From Bog-756 sp963713625 (lineage in GTDB: Bacteria; Actinomycetota; Acidimicrobiia; Acidimicrobiales; RAAP-2): DNA of 64,000 nt. The notes beneath the pieces are model-generated. The model had not been told where the DNA came from and ran no database searches. It saw only the letters and a program-made list of their open reading frames with translations. The stretch lies in assembly GCA_963713625.1 (NCBI GenBank), contig CAVQMN010000005.1, positions 387,106-451,105 of the forward strand, given 5' to 3'. Positions 41,966 through 51,599 of this stretch are shown here, piece after piece. The first letter of the stretch is position 1. Every line of letters begins with the position of its first letter. A program made the translations under genes and the position numbers.

Positions 41966-42556
41966 ATGGAAGATGTAGAGGTTCTCTGGCTCACCGACGC
42001 CGATCAGATCGCACAGGCCGTAGGAGTGGCCGCTCGGTCGTTGCGGGACGGACCAGACTCGATGGCCGTCTCAGACGATCCGCTCGTGCGCCTTGAGATG
42101 CTCTACAGCACGTTCACAGGTTCTCTGGAAGGTGCCAGGGTTGCTGGGGTCCGACGGGGAGAGTGCGTACTTGGCGTTGCTTCCGCTGTCGAGCCCGGCC
42201 ACTGCGTAGGGGCGAGACTGCCAACAGAGATCAGAACCCTGGACGCTCCATCGAGGGATGCCACCGACGCTGACCGCTTCTTGCACTTTGGATCGACCCT
42301 CGCTGCTCACGACCTGGATGAGCCCCACTGGCACGTCGGACCCGTCGGGGTGGAGCCGGGTTTTCAGTCGATGGGAATGGGGCGTGCCGCGATGAGGCTG
42401 TTGTGCGAGGAGTTCGACGAGCACCGCAGAGTCTCATGGCTGGAGACGGCCAAGCCGGAGAACGTGCGGTTCTACATCGGCCTCGGATTTGAGGTCGTTG
42501 AAGAATCGCCGATGCTGACGGCCCACCTGTGGTTCATGCGTCGAGAGCCTCAGTGA
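41966..42556 (+). CDS. GNAT-family N-acetyltransferase
   Basis: 196 residues. Motif A is HVGPVGVEPGFQSMGMGRAA with the Q/RxxGxG/A acetyl-CoA loop, and motif B is LCEEFDEHRRVSWLETAKPE followed by NVRFYIGLGFEVVEES. Substrate unknown. It begins 80 bp after a boundary repeat and ends 35 bp before the next one, so it occupies one interval by itself. Confidence 0.88.
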   Translation: MEDVEVLWLTDADQIAQAVGVAARSLRDGPDSMAVSDDPLVRLEMLYSTFTGSLEGARVAGVRRGECVLGVASAVEPGHCVGARLPTEIRTLDAPSRDATDADRFLHFGSTLAAHDLDEPHWHVGPVGVEPGFQSMGMGRAAMRLLCEEFDEHRRVSWLETAKPENVRFYIGLGFEVVEESPMLTAHLWFMRREPQ

Positions 42557-42590
42557 TTGTCAAACCACGGTTCGTTCCGCCGAAAGCCGG

Positions 42591-42665
42591 GTGCCCCTGA
42601 CGACCGGGTCGAAGGCGGTTATCACCCGTGGCCGATCGGCTCGTCCGGGCGTGTGGATTAGTGCG
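42591..42665 (+). repeat. Boundary repeat copy (long form)
   Basis: GTGCCCCTGACGACCGG start, GGTTATCACCC centre and GGGCGTGTGGATTAG end. GCCC/GGGC, ACGA/TCGT and CCG/CGG arm pairs and a GGCGG/CCxGCC inner stem fold it back on itself (42593-42650). It ends 12 bp before the HAD-fragment start. Confidence 0.6.
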
Positions 42666-42676
42666 AGAGTTGAGGA

Positions 42677-42886
42677 ATGGAAGCAACGGTGTCCACCCTC
42701 GGCGTGGACTTCGGGCGGGTCATCAACGATGCGTCCTCACATCCCTCCGGGGATGACACCTCTTTCCTCAGCGGAAGCGAGGAGGAGATGCTGGCCACCC
42801 CGCAAATGGCTGGATCATTTGAATCCCTGGGGCGACTTGCCAAGCTATTTGGCGGGCCCCCATCGTTGGGATGGCCGCGACCATAG
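42677..42886 (+). pseudogene. HAD-family hydrolase, N-terminal fragment
   Basis: 69 codons. VSTLGVDFGRVINDASSHPS and DTSFLSGSEEEMLATPQMAG resemble the start of a HAD-like hydrolase with the catalytic Asp in VDFGRVI; an intact protein would carry on for at least another hundred residues. The frame ends near LAKLFGGPPSLG where the sequence joins an unrelated repeat protein, so the gene was truncated by recombination. Confidence 0.6.
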
Positions 42887-43482
42887 AGGGCAGCGGCTAC
42901 TGGCTCGTCGGTGGGGACGGAGGGGTATTCAGCTACGGAAGCGCCCATTTCTACGGTTCCGCCGGGGGACTACCGCTGAATCAACCGGTCGTCGGCATGG
43001 CAAGAACCCACGATAACAAGGGCTATTGGCTGGTTGCAGCCGATGGTGGCATCTTCGCTTACGGGGACGCATCGTTCTATGGCTCGATGGGAGGAAGCCA
43101 CCTCAACAGGCCGATTGTTAGCATGGCCCCTACGCCTGATGGACACGGCTACTACCTCGTAGCCAGTGACGGAGGCATCTTCGCCTTTGGCGATGCCCAA
43201 TTCCAGGGTTCGATGGGTGGCCAATCCCTCAACCAACCGGTGGTGGGGATGAGCATCGATCCTGCTTCCGGTGGCTACTGGGAGGTTGCTGTTGACGGAG
43301 GCGTCTTCTCGTTCGACGCGCCATTCTTCGGGTCGAAGGGGGGCGTTCCCGGAACCCAGCCCATCGTCGGGATGACGAGCACACGCACGGGTCTTGGCTA
43401 TCTCCTGGCGGGCGTGGGGAACTCCCAGGTTGGTTCCGAGAGCGGCGTCTACGGCTATGGCGACTCAGACGGATGGAGTTGA
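42871..43482 (+). CDS. Tandem GYWLVA-DGGVFAFG repeat protein, no signal peptide
   Basis: 203 residues composed of four and a half units of about 42 residues, for example GYWLVAADGGIFAYGDASFY then GSMGGSHLNRPIVSM. Repeats of this kind are abundant in actinobacterial cell-surface proteins as a beta-propeller-like domain. Here the unit begins directly at the start codon with no signal peptide, and the last repeat is cut, so it probably is a piece of a larger gene moved next to the HAD fragment. Confidence 0.6.
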   Translation: MAATIEGSGYWLVGGDGGVFSYGSAHFYGSAGGLPLNQPVVGMARTHDNKGYWLVAADGGIFAYGDASFYGSMGGSHLNRPIVSMAPTPDGHGYYLVASDGGIFAFGDAQFQGSMGGQSLNQPVVGMSIDPASGGYWEVAVDGGVFSFDAPFFGSKGGVPGTQPIVGMTSTRTGLGYLLAGVGNSQVGSESGVYGYGDSDGWS

Positions 43483-43593
43483 GCCGTACCCGTTGGTACG
43501 GGGAGTTGCCGCTCCGCCCTCAACTCCACTTCGAGCGAGCTTAGAAGGCACAGCACCGTCGTCTCCTCCCTGCCCCACGACACCGGAGATGCC

Positions 43594-43650
43594 GTGCCCC
43601 TGACCGGCAGATGCGGGCGTGCGGAAAACCACGCCGGGCAGCCGATTTGG
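43594..43650 (+). repeat. Boundary repeat copy (short form)
   Basis: GTGCCCCTGACCGGCAG followed by ATGCGGGCGTGCGGAAAACC and the hairpin arms GGCGTG/CACGCC. It ends about 25 bp before the next coding start. Confidence 0.55.
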
Positions 43651-43673
43651 GAGGAGATGTGGGGGGACGCTCC

Positions 43674-44060
43674 GTGACTGTTTCCGATAACCTTCTGATT
43701 GTCATTGGGTACCTTGGCATTGTCATTGCCGTAGGCGTTCTGTATGGAGGTCAAGAGTTCTTGCCTCACGACAGCGACGGGCGAACGCTTCCCAGCGTCC
43801 GATCGACAGGACCATCGCTTCGTCGCTTGGTCTAGGCGCTCTCTTAGGCATCGGGGCCGTTGCAACTCTGGTAGTTGTTGATAGCCATACCACTACTCAA
43901 AAGCAGGCGATGAGTCCTTACGGCATCGTGATTTTGGGCATAGTGCAGCTTGTCCTCGTAGGCATCGGAATGGTGTTCGTCGTTCGACACACCCGTGCTG
44001 TGCGGCGGCTCAATGAGCTTGGACCAGACCACCCATTTGAGTCGGCGCACGACTCTCAAC
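43674..44060 (+). pseudogene. Membrane protein with a frameshift
   Basis: The first part, VTVSDNLLIVIGYLGIVIAV (from GTG 43674), is a single membrane helix and stops at 43835. The sequence resumes in another frame with SSLGLGALLGIGAVATLVVV and GIVILGIVQLVLVGIGMVFV (frame of 43910-44140), two further helices. A single indel near 43780 would join them into one three-helix protein. Only the first ~120 codons are plausible. Its end overlaps the next gene. Confidence 0.45.
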
Positions 44061-44381
44061 CTCGAAGCGTCTCCCGACATTGTTTTGGGTTGGGCGAAGT
44101 CGGCTGCAAGGTCAGCTCATGCGGTGGATATCGAGATTGACACCGAAAAACATTTCTTGGAAGCTCGGACCTCCGCCTCATGGCAAGAGGGCGGGAGGAT
44201 TCTGACAGTCCAAGTTGACCAAACGGATTCAGAGGACAGTCATGTGGAAATCTGCTCCTGGCCGACCAACGTGGTCAAACGAGATTTCGGAACCGGTCAG
44301 TACTTCGTGGACCGGCTGGCCGACAACCTGCGACAGATAAGTGTCGCCGTGGGTGACGCCGACGTGGCTTTCAGGCCGTAG
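44013..44381 (+). CDS. Unrecognised small soluble protein
   Basis: 122 residues from ATG 44013 (MSLDQTTHLSRRTTLNLEAS). Alternating strands such as HAVDIEIDTEKHFLEARTSA and RILTVQVDQTDSEDSHVEIC suggest a mixed alpha/beta fold, with DRLADNLRQISVAVGDADVA helical at the end. I do not recognise it. It overlaps the membrane-protein remnant upstream. Confidence 0.4.
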   Translation: MSLDQTTHLSRRTTLNLEASPDIVLGWAKSAARSAHAVDIEIDTEKHFLEARTSASWQEGGRILTVQVDQTDSEDSHVEICSWPTNVVKRDFGTGQYFVDRLADNLRQISVAVGDADVAFRP

Positions 44382-44386
44382 GCGAA

Positions 44387-44620
44387 AGTCCGCTTGACCT
44401 CCTCTATTTCTGGGGCCTCGGAAGGCACATCGAGGTCGCGTGGGAAGTCCCGAGGAACGTCGAGTTTCTCACTAGCCTGGCTGCATTCAGTCGGCTCATC
44501 TTCTTCGATCGCCGGGGCACGGGAGCCTCAGACGGTGTCTCATCTAGGGCCATGCCGAACTGGGAGGAGTGGACCGAGGACATAGTGGCTCGAGCGGTCG
44601 GCGCTCGTGCTCCGCGAACT
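44387..44620 (+). pseudogene. Alpha/beta hydrolase, N-terminal fragment
   Basis: An open frame on the + strand reads LDLLYFWGLGRHIEVAWEVP and FSRLIFFDRRGTGASDGVSS. These match the first part of alpha/beta hydrolases of the kind found next to adenylate/guanylate cyclase domains (FSRLILFDKRGTGLSD). No start codon is in the right place and the frame leaves the family near AMPNWEEWTEDIVA, so it is a fragment. Confidence 0.55.
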
Positions 44621-44639
44621 GCCCATCAACCAGGCACCT

Positions 44640-44748
44640 CTGGGATAGGGCCACGAGATCCTTCGTGAGCCCGCGGCCGACCATCAGCCGTGGCGTAGCA
44701 CTTGCTGGTCAGGATCCCGAACAGGGACTCGATCGGGTTGACCCAGGA
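44640..44748 (-). pseudogene. Transposase C-terminal remnant (IS630-like, tentative)
   Basis: On the minus strand, SWVNPIESLFGILTSKCYA resembles the DDE-transposase end of IS630-type elements (S-W-x-N-x-I-E). A further segment GLTKDLVALSQRC follows in another frame. It touches the end of the alpha/beta hydrolase pseudogene and may mark where that gene was cut. Confidence 0.3.
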
Positions 44749-45503
44749 GGCGCGTCCAGGAATGCGAGGATTGTGGCAAGCATTTCGGGACTGCCCAGAG
44801 CGTCGTGGGCGCCCGCCACGGTAGCGAACTGGGCGGACGGGATGGCCGCAGCCAACTCGGCGGCGGAGGCGCGGGGGTCTCGCTCACCGATCACGACGAG
44901 GGTGGGGACGGTGATTCGGGTCAGCGCTTCCGGTGGCGTTCCGACGAAGCTGTCCAAGACGAGTAGGAGTGCCTGCGGGTCGACACCACGCTGCGCCATC
45001 CAGTCAACCATCGCCCGCTCCTGCGACTCGAGCGGAGTGCCCTCCACCATCGCGGTGAGAGCCGTTGTGGCCAGCGGTCCGGTCGCTGACTGGCTGGGTC
45101 ACGTCGAAGCCCTGGCCGGCTATCACCGCCTTAGCCGGCCTCGCCCCCGGACGAGCATCCGCAGCACCACTCGGCCGCCCATGGAGTACCCGAATAGGTC
45201 GTAGCCGTTGTTCGACAGGCCAAGCGCTGACACTACGGCCAGCCCATCGTCGGCTAGAACGTCGGGCGGATAGGCCGACGCCTCATGGGGGCGGCCACTG
45301 GCGCCGTGGCCACGCAGGTCAGGCATGATCACCCGGTGGCCGGGGGCGGAGAACGCGGCCGCAAGCCCGTGGTCGATCCATTGCTGGCTGTCGCTGGAGA
45401 AGCCGTGGACGAGGATGAGCGGCCGGCCCTCGCCGAACTGCCGGTAGGCCAGTTCCACCCCGTCCGGCGCGGTGCAGCGGTGGATCACCGGGTCCGCCTC
45501 CAT
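44709..45503 (-). pseudogene. Alpha/beta hydrolase, frameshifted twice
   Basis: N-terminus MEADPVIHRCTAPDGVELAY, oxyanion region LILVHGFSSDSQQWIDHGLA, nucleophile YDLFGYSMGGRVVLRMLV (GxSxG) are in one frame and stop at 45123. PAKAVIAGQGFDVTQPVSD is in a second frame and MVEGTPLESQERAMVDWM through TVAGAHDAL in a third. So two indels are needed to join it, and the C-terminus is cut at about FLDAP. Gene dead unless these are sequencing errors. Confidence 0.7.
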
Positions 45504-45805
45504 CTCTGGACTGTAGCGGTCGCATTCGGGGCGAGTTCGACATGAGCGTCGCGTTCCCATGGCTCCCGCAATCGCCGCAAGCCGAGGCTAGACAGGCCAC
45601 GACCCGCCGGGTCCAGGTGTCTACCAACGCCGGATCAGTACCTCGTGTTCTCCGACAGGGCCAGCCCCGGAAGGCCCGGGTCACGCGGTCCCAAAGCGCG
45701 ATCGTGTCGAAATGATCGCTTGTCATGGTCCAGCAGGACTCGAGTGTCACGTTCGCATGGCGAGCGGTGTCTCTATGTCGAACCGACAAACAAGGAGGAA
45801 CTCTC
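45504..45805. other. Non-coding interval
   Basis: 302 bp with no supported gene. AAGGAGG at 45792-45798 precedes the GTG of the AhpD-like pseudogene. Confidence 0.4.
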
Positions 45806-46329
45806 GTGACCTTACGCATTGCGAAAGCAGAACTCAATGCTGACCTGAGTGAGCGCATGATGCAGCAACTGGTCCGTCCCCGAACCGGTCGAGGTCATGT
45901 GGAATAACCCGCAGGTCGCCTTGGACAATCTCGAGTTCGGAGGGAAGGTGGTGCGTGGGATGCGGCTGACGAGAGCCTGAAGTCCTTCGCCCATATGGCT
46001 GTAGCTGCCCAGATCGGCTGCACCTTCTGCCTTGATATCGGCTACTTCCAGGCACTGAACCAGGAGCTGGACCCGATAAAGGCGAGCCAAGTGCCCCGCT
46101 GGCGTGAATCTGACGTGTTCACGCTACTGGAACAGAACGTCCTGGAGTATGCCGAGGCCATGACGAACAGCCCGCTACCGTGACGATGAACTCTCAGCGA
46201 GTTGCAAGTGGCTGGCCGGCGGCGATGTCGAACTCAGGGTTTCATCGCCTTTTCCAACTTTGCGGCCGGGCCAACGTCGTCCAGGGGTCGAATCGCAGGG
46301 GGCTTCCTGGGTGTGCGGGTCCGCTGGCC
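45806..46329 (+). pseudogene. AhpD/carboxymuconolactone decarboxylase-family, frameshifted
   Basis: TLRIAKAELNADLSERMMQQ begins at GTG 45806 after AAGGAGG. Then PEPVEVMWNNPQVALDNLEF is in another frame and WDAADESLKSFAHMAVAAQ in a third, leading to IGCTFCLDIGYFQALNQELD with the CxxC redox pair and ASQVPRWRESDVFTLLEQNV. The end is frame-scrambled as well (GFHRLFQLCGRANVVQG). At least three indels are needed. Such genes sit next to SigJ-like sigma genes elsewhere, as here. Confidence 0.7.
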
Positions 46330-46361
46330 GAGCGTTCTGAGAAGCCCATAACGTCGATCAG

Positions 46362-47223
46362 GTGACCGAAGACCCGTTCGTTGTGCACGCGGTCTCCTGT
46401 TTACCGTCGCCTACGAGATGCTTGGGTCAGCGGCCGATGCCGAAGACCTGTTGCAGGAGTCATGGTTGCGATGGTCCCACGTCGATCGCTCGCAGGTGAA
46501 CGACCCACGGGCCTATCTCCTCCAGGTCGTAACCAGACAGGCCCTCAATCGCCTGCGAACGCAGGTTCGTCGTCGCGAGGACTACTTCGGCCAATGGTTG
46601 CCCGAGCCACTCCTCACCAGCCCGGATGTGGCTGACGATGTCGAGCTCGCGGAGAGCATTTCCATTGCCATGTTGACGGTGCTTGAGACACTTGGGCCTA
46701 CCGAGCGTGTGGTGTTCGTGCTTCGCGAGGTGTTCGGGGCGCCCTACGACGAGATCGCCGAGGCCATCGGGAAGTCGACCGTCGCAGTTCGACAGATCGC
46801 ACGGCGTGCTCGCGACCACGTAGTGGCTCGACGGCCCCACGTGCGCGTCAATCAGTTGGAGCAGCGGGTCGTGGTGGAGCGATTCCTGGCGGAGTTCGCA
46901 GTGGTGAGGTCCAGGCGCTGATGCTGGTGTTGGCGCCAGATGTCGTCTTCACTGCCGATGGTGGGGGTACACCAGCGGCGCGGATCCCCATTCAGGGGGC
47001 CCCCCGTGTGGCAAGTTCACTTGCACGAGCGCGCCGCAGGGCGACCGCCATGGAGGTGGAGACCATTTGGCTCAACGGCGCACCAGGTGCCCGAATCGAG
47101 ATCGACGGCCAACTCGCCGTGATCAGTCTCGTGGTGGAAGACGGGCTGGTAACTCAAATCTTCGCGGTGGCGAACCCGCGGAAGCTGACCCGGTTAGGGG
47201 AGGCTGTGGAACTAGCGAGGTGA
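46362..47223 (+). pseudogene. SigJ-like ECF sigma factor, frameshifted
   Basis: VTEDPFVVHA begins at GTG 46362. Then GLLFTVAYEMLGSAADAED in the frame of 46418 continues through LLQESWLRWSHVDRSQVNDP (sigma region 2) and LGPTERVVFVLREVFGAPYD (region 4), ending VVERFLAEFAVVRSRR at 46921. The C-terminal SnoaL-like domain VLAPDVVFTADGGGTPAARI is in a third frame to 47223. Two indels break it. Intact homologues are ECF sigma factors with a SnoaL domain. Confidence 0.75.
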
Positions 47224-47244
47224 AACGGAGACTGTTCTCCCTGG

Positions 47245-47310
47245 GTGCCCGAACCGGAACGTCGAGAGCGTCCCTAATCGCCGGCCGAGGGTCACTTATC
47301 GAGCGCGGCC
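47245..47310 (+). repeat. Boundary repeat copy (partial)
   Basis: GTGCCCGAACCGG (47245-47257) and GTCCCTAATCGCCGG (47270-47284), then CACTTATCGAGCGCGGCCG. Two adjacent 5' motifs suggest a double site. It overlaps the 3' end of the minus-strand YunG gene. Confidence 0.45.
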
Positions 47311-47708
47311 GTCAGCCGACTATGACGAGCGGCGATAGTCGGTCCGCTCATGCCGACGTAGTCAGGGTCGACGGTAGCGATTCCACCCTCGGGTGCCCAA
47401 GAGTCGAACTGGTCGCGGGTGAGGTCGACGTCGACGCCGTCGATGCGGTTCCAGTAGTGAATAACTCCCTCATTGCCAGCACGACGTACCTCACCGCCGA
47501 ATCGGTCGTGGACGATCATGGCGGTGACGGCGCATTGACCGAAACTCGCCCTATCTGGCGTCCATTCGTTTGGCCAGAATGATGTCCCCGTGCCCCAGTG
47601 CTGCTGAAGCTCAGTGCGAAGCGCAGCCAGTTCGGGCCCTCGGGGATGGTTATGCGGGATGATGAATTCAAGCACCGACGGCTCCTCATTCACAGCCAAC
47701 CCGATCAT
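47292..47708 (-). CDS. YunG-family protein
   Basis: 138 residues. ASFGQCAVTAMIVHDRFGGE followed by HYWNRIDGVDVDLTRDQFDS is the YunG signature: an invariant GQCAVTA, then HYWN and DLTxDQF. Function of YunG is unknown; the Cys and His could be catalytic in a papain-like fold. The gene is alone on the minus strand between two boundary repeats. Confidence 0.8.
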   Translation of the reverse strand: MIGLAVNEEPSVLEFIIPHNHPRGPELAALRTELQQHWGTGTSFWPNEWTPDRASFGQCAVTAMIVHDRFGGEVRRAGNEGVIHYWNRIDGVDVDLTRDQFDSWAPEGGIATVDPDYVGMSGPTIAARHSRLTAALDK

Positions 47709-47856
47709 CCTGCCAGACAGTGGGCGAGACCCGAAGGAAATGCGGCCCGACTCGTATTTTAGGTGGCCCGAATCCGGCCAGGAGGCAATTCATAAGATCT
47801 CGATCTGGTGCAAAAGGCGATTACCGAACACGTCGATAGCAAATCTCAACCAAGGC

Positions 47857-47890
47857 CTGCCGGCACAAGTGGCAGTGTGGAAAACTCGAT
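47857..47890 (+). repeat. Boundary repeat copy (partial)
   Basis: GCCTGCCGGCACAAGTGGCAGTGTGGAAAACTC. The 3' motif GTGTGGAAAAC is present and an inner GCCGGCACAAGTGGC stretch forms a small dyad. It precedes the nucleoside phosphorylase pseudogene by 50 bp. Confidence 0.45.
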
Positions 47891-47939
47891 AGATGGGACT
47901 TGAAGTACGGCGTCACCGGAGTGTCTCAGGACTCCAGCC

Positions 47940-48721
47940 GTGACGTTTCCCGGCTTTCCAAACTTTCCGGAGAAGCATGGGCACGATTCCATTATCGCTC
48001 CAAGCGAAGTCGCGGCCAGATTCCTGGAGAACTCCGACCTGACTGTCCCGGATGCCGCCATCCTTACTTACCAGGGCTTGATCCCTCGTTACCTAGCCGA
48101 GCACGGTTTCTCCCCATTCGATGGCTACCCCGGACCCTGGCGAACTCTTTGGCTGCCAACTGATCATCATGGACCGTCCGTTGGAATCGCCAACGGCTTC
48201 GGTATCGGCGCACCTGCCGCCGCCAAGGTATTGGAAGACCTGATCGCTCTCGGCGTCCAACGCTTCATAAGCATCGGCGCAGCGGGTTGTCTCGATCCAG
48301 AGATCGGATTCGGAGAAGCCGTGGTCTGCACGGCCGCCATTCGGGACGAAGGTTTGTCTCACCACTACCTGCCCTCGGAGAAGCTCTCATACCCCTCACC
48401 CACGCTCACGACCAGACTCTCCGAAGTGCTCTCGGAGCGATCGGTGCCTCATCGTTCAGGTCCGACTTGAACAGAAGACGCCCCCTACCGAGAGACCGTC
48501 GCTGAGGCACGTCCGACCAGGCTGAGGGAGTCGTAACGGTGGAGATGGAGGCCGCCGGTCTCTTTGCCGTAGCTGAATACCGGAAAGTCGAAATCGCATC
48601 AGCGTTTGTAGTCAGCGACCATCTCCTATCCGGAGAGGCGTGGAACCAGGCATTTGGAAGCGACGAACTCAGGCGAGGAAGTATCGAACTCCTGGAAAGT
48701 TGTTTGGCTCTCCTGAGCTAG
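47940..48721 (+). pseudogene. Nucleoside phosphorylase (UP-like), frameshifted
   Basis: MTFPGFPNFPEKHGHDSIIA through GIANGFGIGAPAAAKVLED and FISIGAAGCLDPEIGFGEAV is the PNP/UDP family core. It stops at 48470. PYRETVAEARPTRL and VEMEAAGLFAVAEYRKVEIA, the conserved C-terminal nucleoside-binding segment, follow in two other frames (to 48721). So two indels interrupt it. Homologues cleave nucleosides with phosphate. Confidence 0.75.
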
Positions 48722-48728
48722 GACGCGG

Positions 48729-48765
48729 GTGCCCCCGATCACCGCTGTGGGTGTGTTATCGACGG
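48729..48765 (+). repeat. Boundary repeat copy (partial)
   Basis: GTGCCCCCGATCACCG followed by CTGTGGGTGTGTTATCGACG. The 5' motif and GTTATCGAC centre are present; the 3' arm is lost. Confidence 0.5.
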
Positions 48766-48849
48766 GGATGTGCTCGCCAGCCGCCAGCTGACCATATTTG
48801 GGATGCTGGCAGTCGCAGTTGCCTGGCCGCTATCGGTTCGCTTGACGCA

Positions 48850-51192
48850 TTACTGCCTGGCCATGTGCAGGCGAGTTCGGCCTCGGGGTCCGTGATGAGC
48901 TCCCCACTGAGGTCGACGTGACTCGATGGATCGTGCCCGTAATCGGAACGGGCCCTGGTAGTCCTCGACCACTGGCGATCCCGGATTGGCGCCGCAGGTC
49001 AACAACCCGGGATTGATGGCGAGCGGGACTGTATCGGAGCCTCGACGTTGCCGACGAGCGCACCGTCGATGTAGAGCTGCATTCGTCCAGGTGCGCCCTT
49101 GCCTTGCAGGAAGTCCATCTCACCAGTGGGCTCGAACTCGAAGCGCAATGTGTTCCGGCCGGCACCGGGGTGTCGGCCGCCACGCTATAGATCGCCTTCC
49201 CGAGATAGTTGTGGGCGTAATGCATCACGCCGTCCTTGACGAAGAAGGTGTAGCCACCCGCGGCGCTTCCCTGCGCGAGTAGGACGCCCTCGGCCCCATC
49301 GTCGGGGATCTCGACCTCGGCAGTGATGCTGTGAGGGCGGTTCAGGACCCTCGGTCCGGCGAAGAACGGAACTGATTGGGTATCGGGGAAAAAGACGTAC
49401 CTGTCCCGCGGTGGGGCAAGGAGTGGTTTTTCGACCAGCACGCGAGCAATACCGCTTCCGTCAACCGGTAACACGTCGTACTTGCCCGCCTCGGCATACC
49501 AGGTTGCGATCAAGGCGATGAGACGCTCCCGGTTGTCGGCCGCGACGTTGTGGTTCTCAGCGAAGTCCTCGTCGACGTGGTAGAGCTCCCAGCCGGTGGC
49601 ATCCAGCTTCGAAAGGGTCTCCGAACTGATGGGTTGCCCGAAGCCCACGCCGGCCTCGGCGAAGGACGGGCCAGGCCATGGGCAGACCGCTCGCCACCCG
49701 TCGTGGTAGAGCGAACGGTGGCCGAGCATCTCGAAGTATTGGGTGCGGTGGTGCGACGGCGCCGAGCCGTCGTCGAGGGTGTGGGCGAAACTCACGCCGT
49801 GCATGGCTGACTGGGTGACACCTCGGATCGTCTCCGGTGCCTCGATTCCGAGAAGGTCCAGGACCGTGGGGACCATGTCGATGATACGTGCGTACTGGTG
49901 ACGCACCTCTCCCTTGGCCGGATCCCCTTGGGCCAGTGGATGATGAACGGATCCGAAGCCCCGCCGCGATAGGTCTCTCGCTTCCAGCGGCGGAATGGTG
50001 TGTTCCCAGCCCAGGTCCAGCCCCACGGGTAGTGGTTGAAGTGCTTGGGGCCACCGATCTCGTCGATGACGGCGAGGCTCTCTTCCAACGTCTCTTGGGC
50101 ATTGTTGAAGAACTGCGCCTCGTTCGTCGTCCCATCCACTCCACCTTCGGCGCTCGCCCCATTGTCGGATACGAACATCACGATGGTGTTGTCGAACTCA
50201 CCGATGGAGCGGAGGAACTCGAACACCCGCCCGATGTGGTGGTCCGTGTGGCTCAAAAACCCGGCGAACACCTCCATCATGCGGCTGGCCAGTCGCCGGG
50301 CGTCAGGTGAGAGAGAGTCCCATTCGGGCACATCCGGGTCGTGGCGCGACAATTCGGCGTCGTCCGGCGCAATACCGAGCTCCTTCTGGCGGGCAAAGGT
50401 CCGCTCCCTGTAGGCGTCCCAGCCGTCGTCGAACTGGCCCGCGTACTTGTCGGCCCACTCCTTGGGAACATGGTGGGGAGCGTGGGTGGCACCGGGACAG
50501 AAGTTCAAAAAGAAGGGCTTGTCCGGATCGACCTGTTTCGCATCGGCGATGAAACGGATCGCCATGTCGGCCAGATCCTCGCTCAGGTGGTAGCCCTCTT
50601 GGGGCGTCCGTGGTGGCTCCACCTGGTGGTTGTCGTAGACGAGATCGGGGTGCCACTGACTGGTATCGCCCCCCAGGAAGCCATAGAAGCGCTCGAAGCC
50701 ACGCCCGAGGGGCCAACGATTGTAGGGGCCCGCACCGGTCTCTTGGTCGGCTGGTATCAGGTGCCACTTGCCCACCTGGTAGGTGCTGTAGCCGTGCTCG
50801 ACGAGGATCTCGGAGAGGTATCCGTTCTCGAAGGGAACGTTGCCGTTGTATCCCGGGAAGCCAGTGGAGAACTCGGTGATGCATGCCATGGCGTTCGAAT
50901 GGTGGTTTCGGCCAGTGATGATGCAGGACCGGCTCGGTGAGCACAGCGCCGTCGTGTGCATGTTGTTGTAGCGGAGCCCGTCTCCGGCCAGCGCGTCGAG
51001 GTTCGGCGTGTCGATGGGGCTGCCGAAACATCCCAGTTGACCGAAACCGGTGTCGTCGAGAACGACGAACATGACGTTCGGTGAATCCTCGGGAGCTCGG
51101 GGCACCGTCGGCCAGGCTGGACTTGACTCATCTGCTGTGCGACCTACCACGCCGGAGAACCGACTGCCCTCGGGATATTGCTTTATCGTCAT
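48850..51192 (-). pseudogene. Arylsulfatase (AtsA-like), frameshifted at least three times
   Basis: ATG 51192 with AGGAGG upstream starts MTIKQYPEGSRFSGVVGRTA. The catalytic CxSxR is intact in TTALCSPSRSCIITGRNHHS, and VVLDDTGFGQLGCFG carries metal ligands. The frame breaks near KGIRP (about 49920), resuming at GEVRHQYARIIDMVPTVL; it breaks again near VPAG (49160) into RNTLRFEFEPTGEMDFLQG, and once more near HRV into VDLSGELITDPEAEL, ending LHMARQ at 48850. Total length, about 780 codons, equals intact AtsA-type sulfatases. Confidence 0.8.
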
Positions 51193-51419
51193 CTCAATGA
51201 CCTCCTGGCCAGAAGCTATCAGTGGTATGCGAAATGGTCGATGGCCGATCTCCGGCTGAGGAGTCGCACATGACGTACCTCGGGAACGCCAGGACGAGCA
51301 TCTCGCGCCGATCCGCTAACTCCGGCATGATTGAGCTTGGCGAGAAGTCCTACCGAGGAGAGGTGCCGCCACCACTGACTCATGCGCTCGAAAGGCATCA
51401 CCCGGTCTTGGTCAACCGG

Positions 51420-51590
51420 GTTTCTACGCCACCATCACCACAATGAGCGTGCTAATCATCTCGACGGGCGGCAATATCTAAGGCTTGTCGACGTGGTCGG
51501 AGTGATTGTCGGACCGGTGCTGGCGATGTTCCTGGCCCATGTGTTCTCAGCGAGCATGGCACAGCACGTGGGAAATTTCCGCAACCGGCA
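51420..51590 (+). pseudogene. Membrane-protein remnant
   Basis: VVGVIVGPVLAMFLAHVFSA in a + frame is a single helix typical of small actinobacterial membrane proteins; the frame is interrupted by RNRHRGNH and no full gene can be reconstructed. Confidence 0.35.
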
Positions 51591-51599
51591 TCGGGGCAA

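Noticed and set aside
43394..43603. A small + strand gene
   Set aside because: Pro/Ala-rich shadow of the repeat-protein end and of the intergenic repeat.
44569..45204. A 211-codon + strand gene
   Set aside because: Antisense shadow of the alpha/beta hydrolase pseudogene with no family match.
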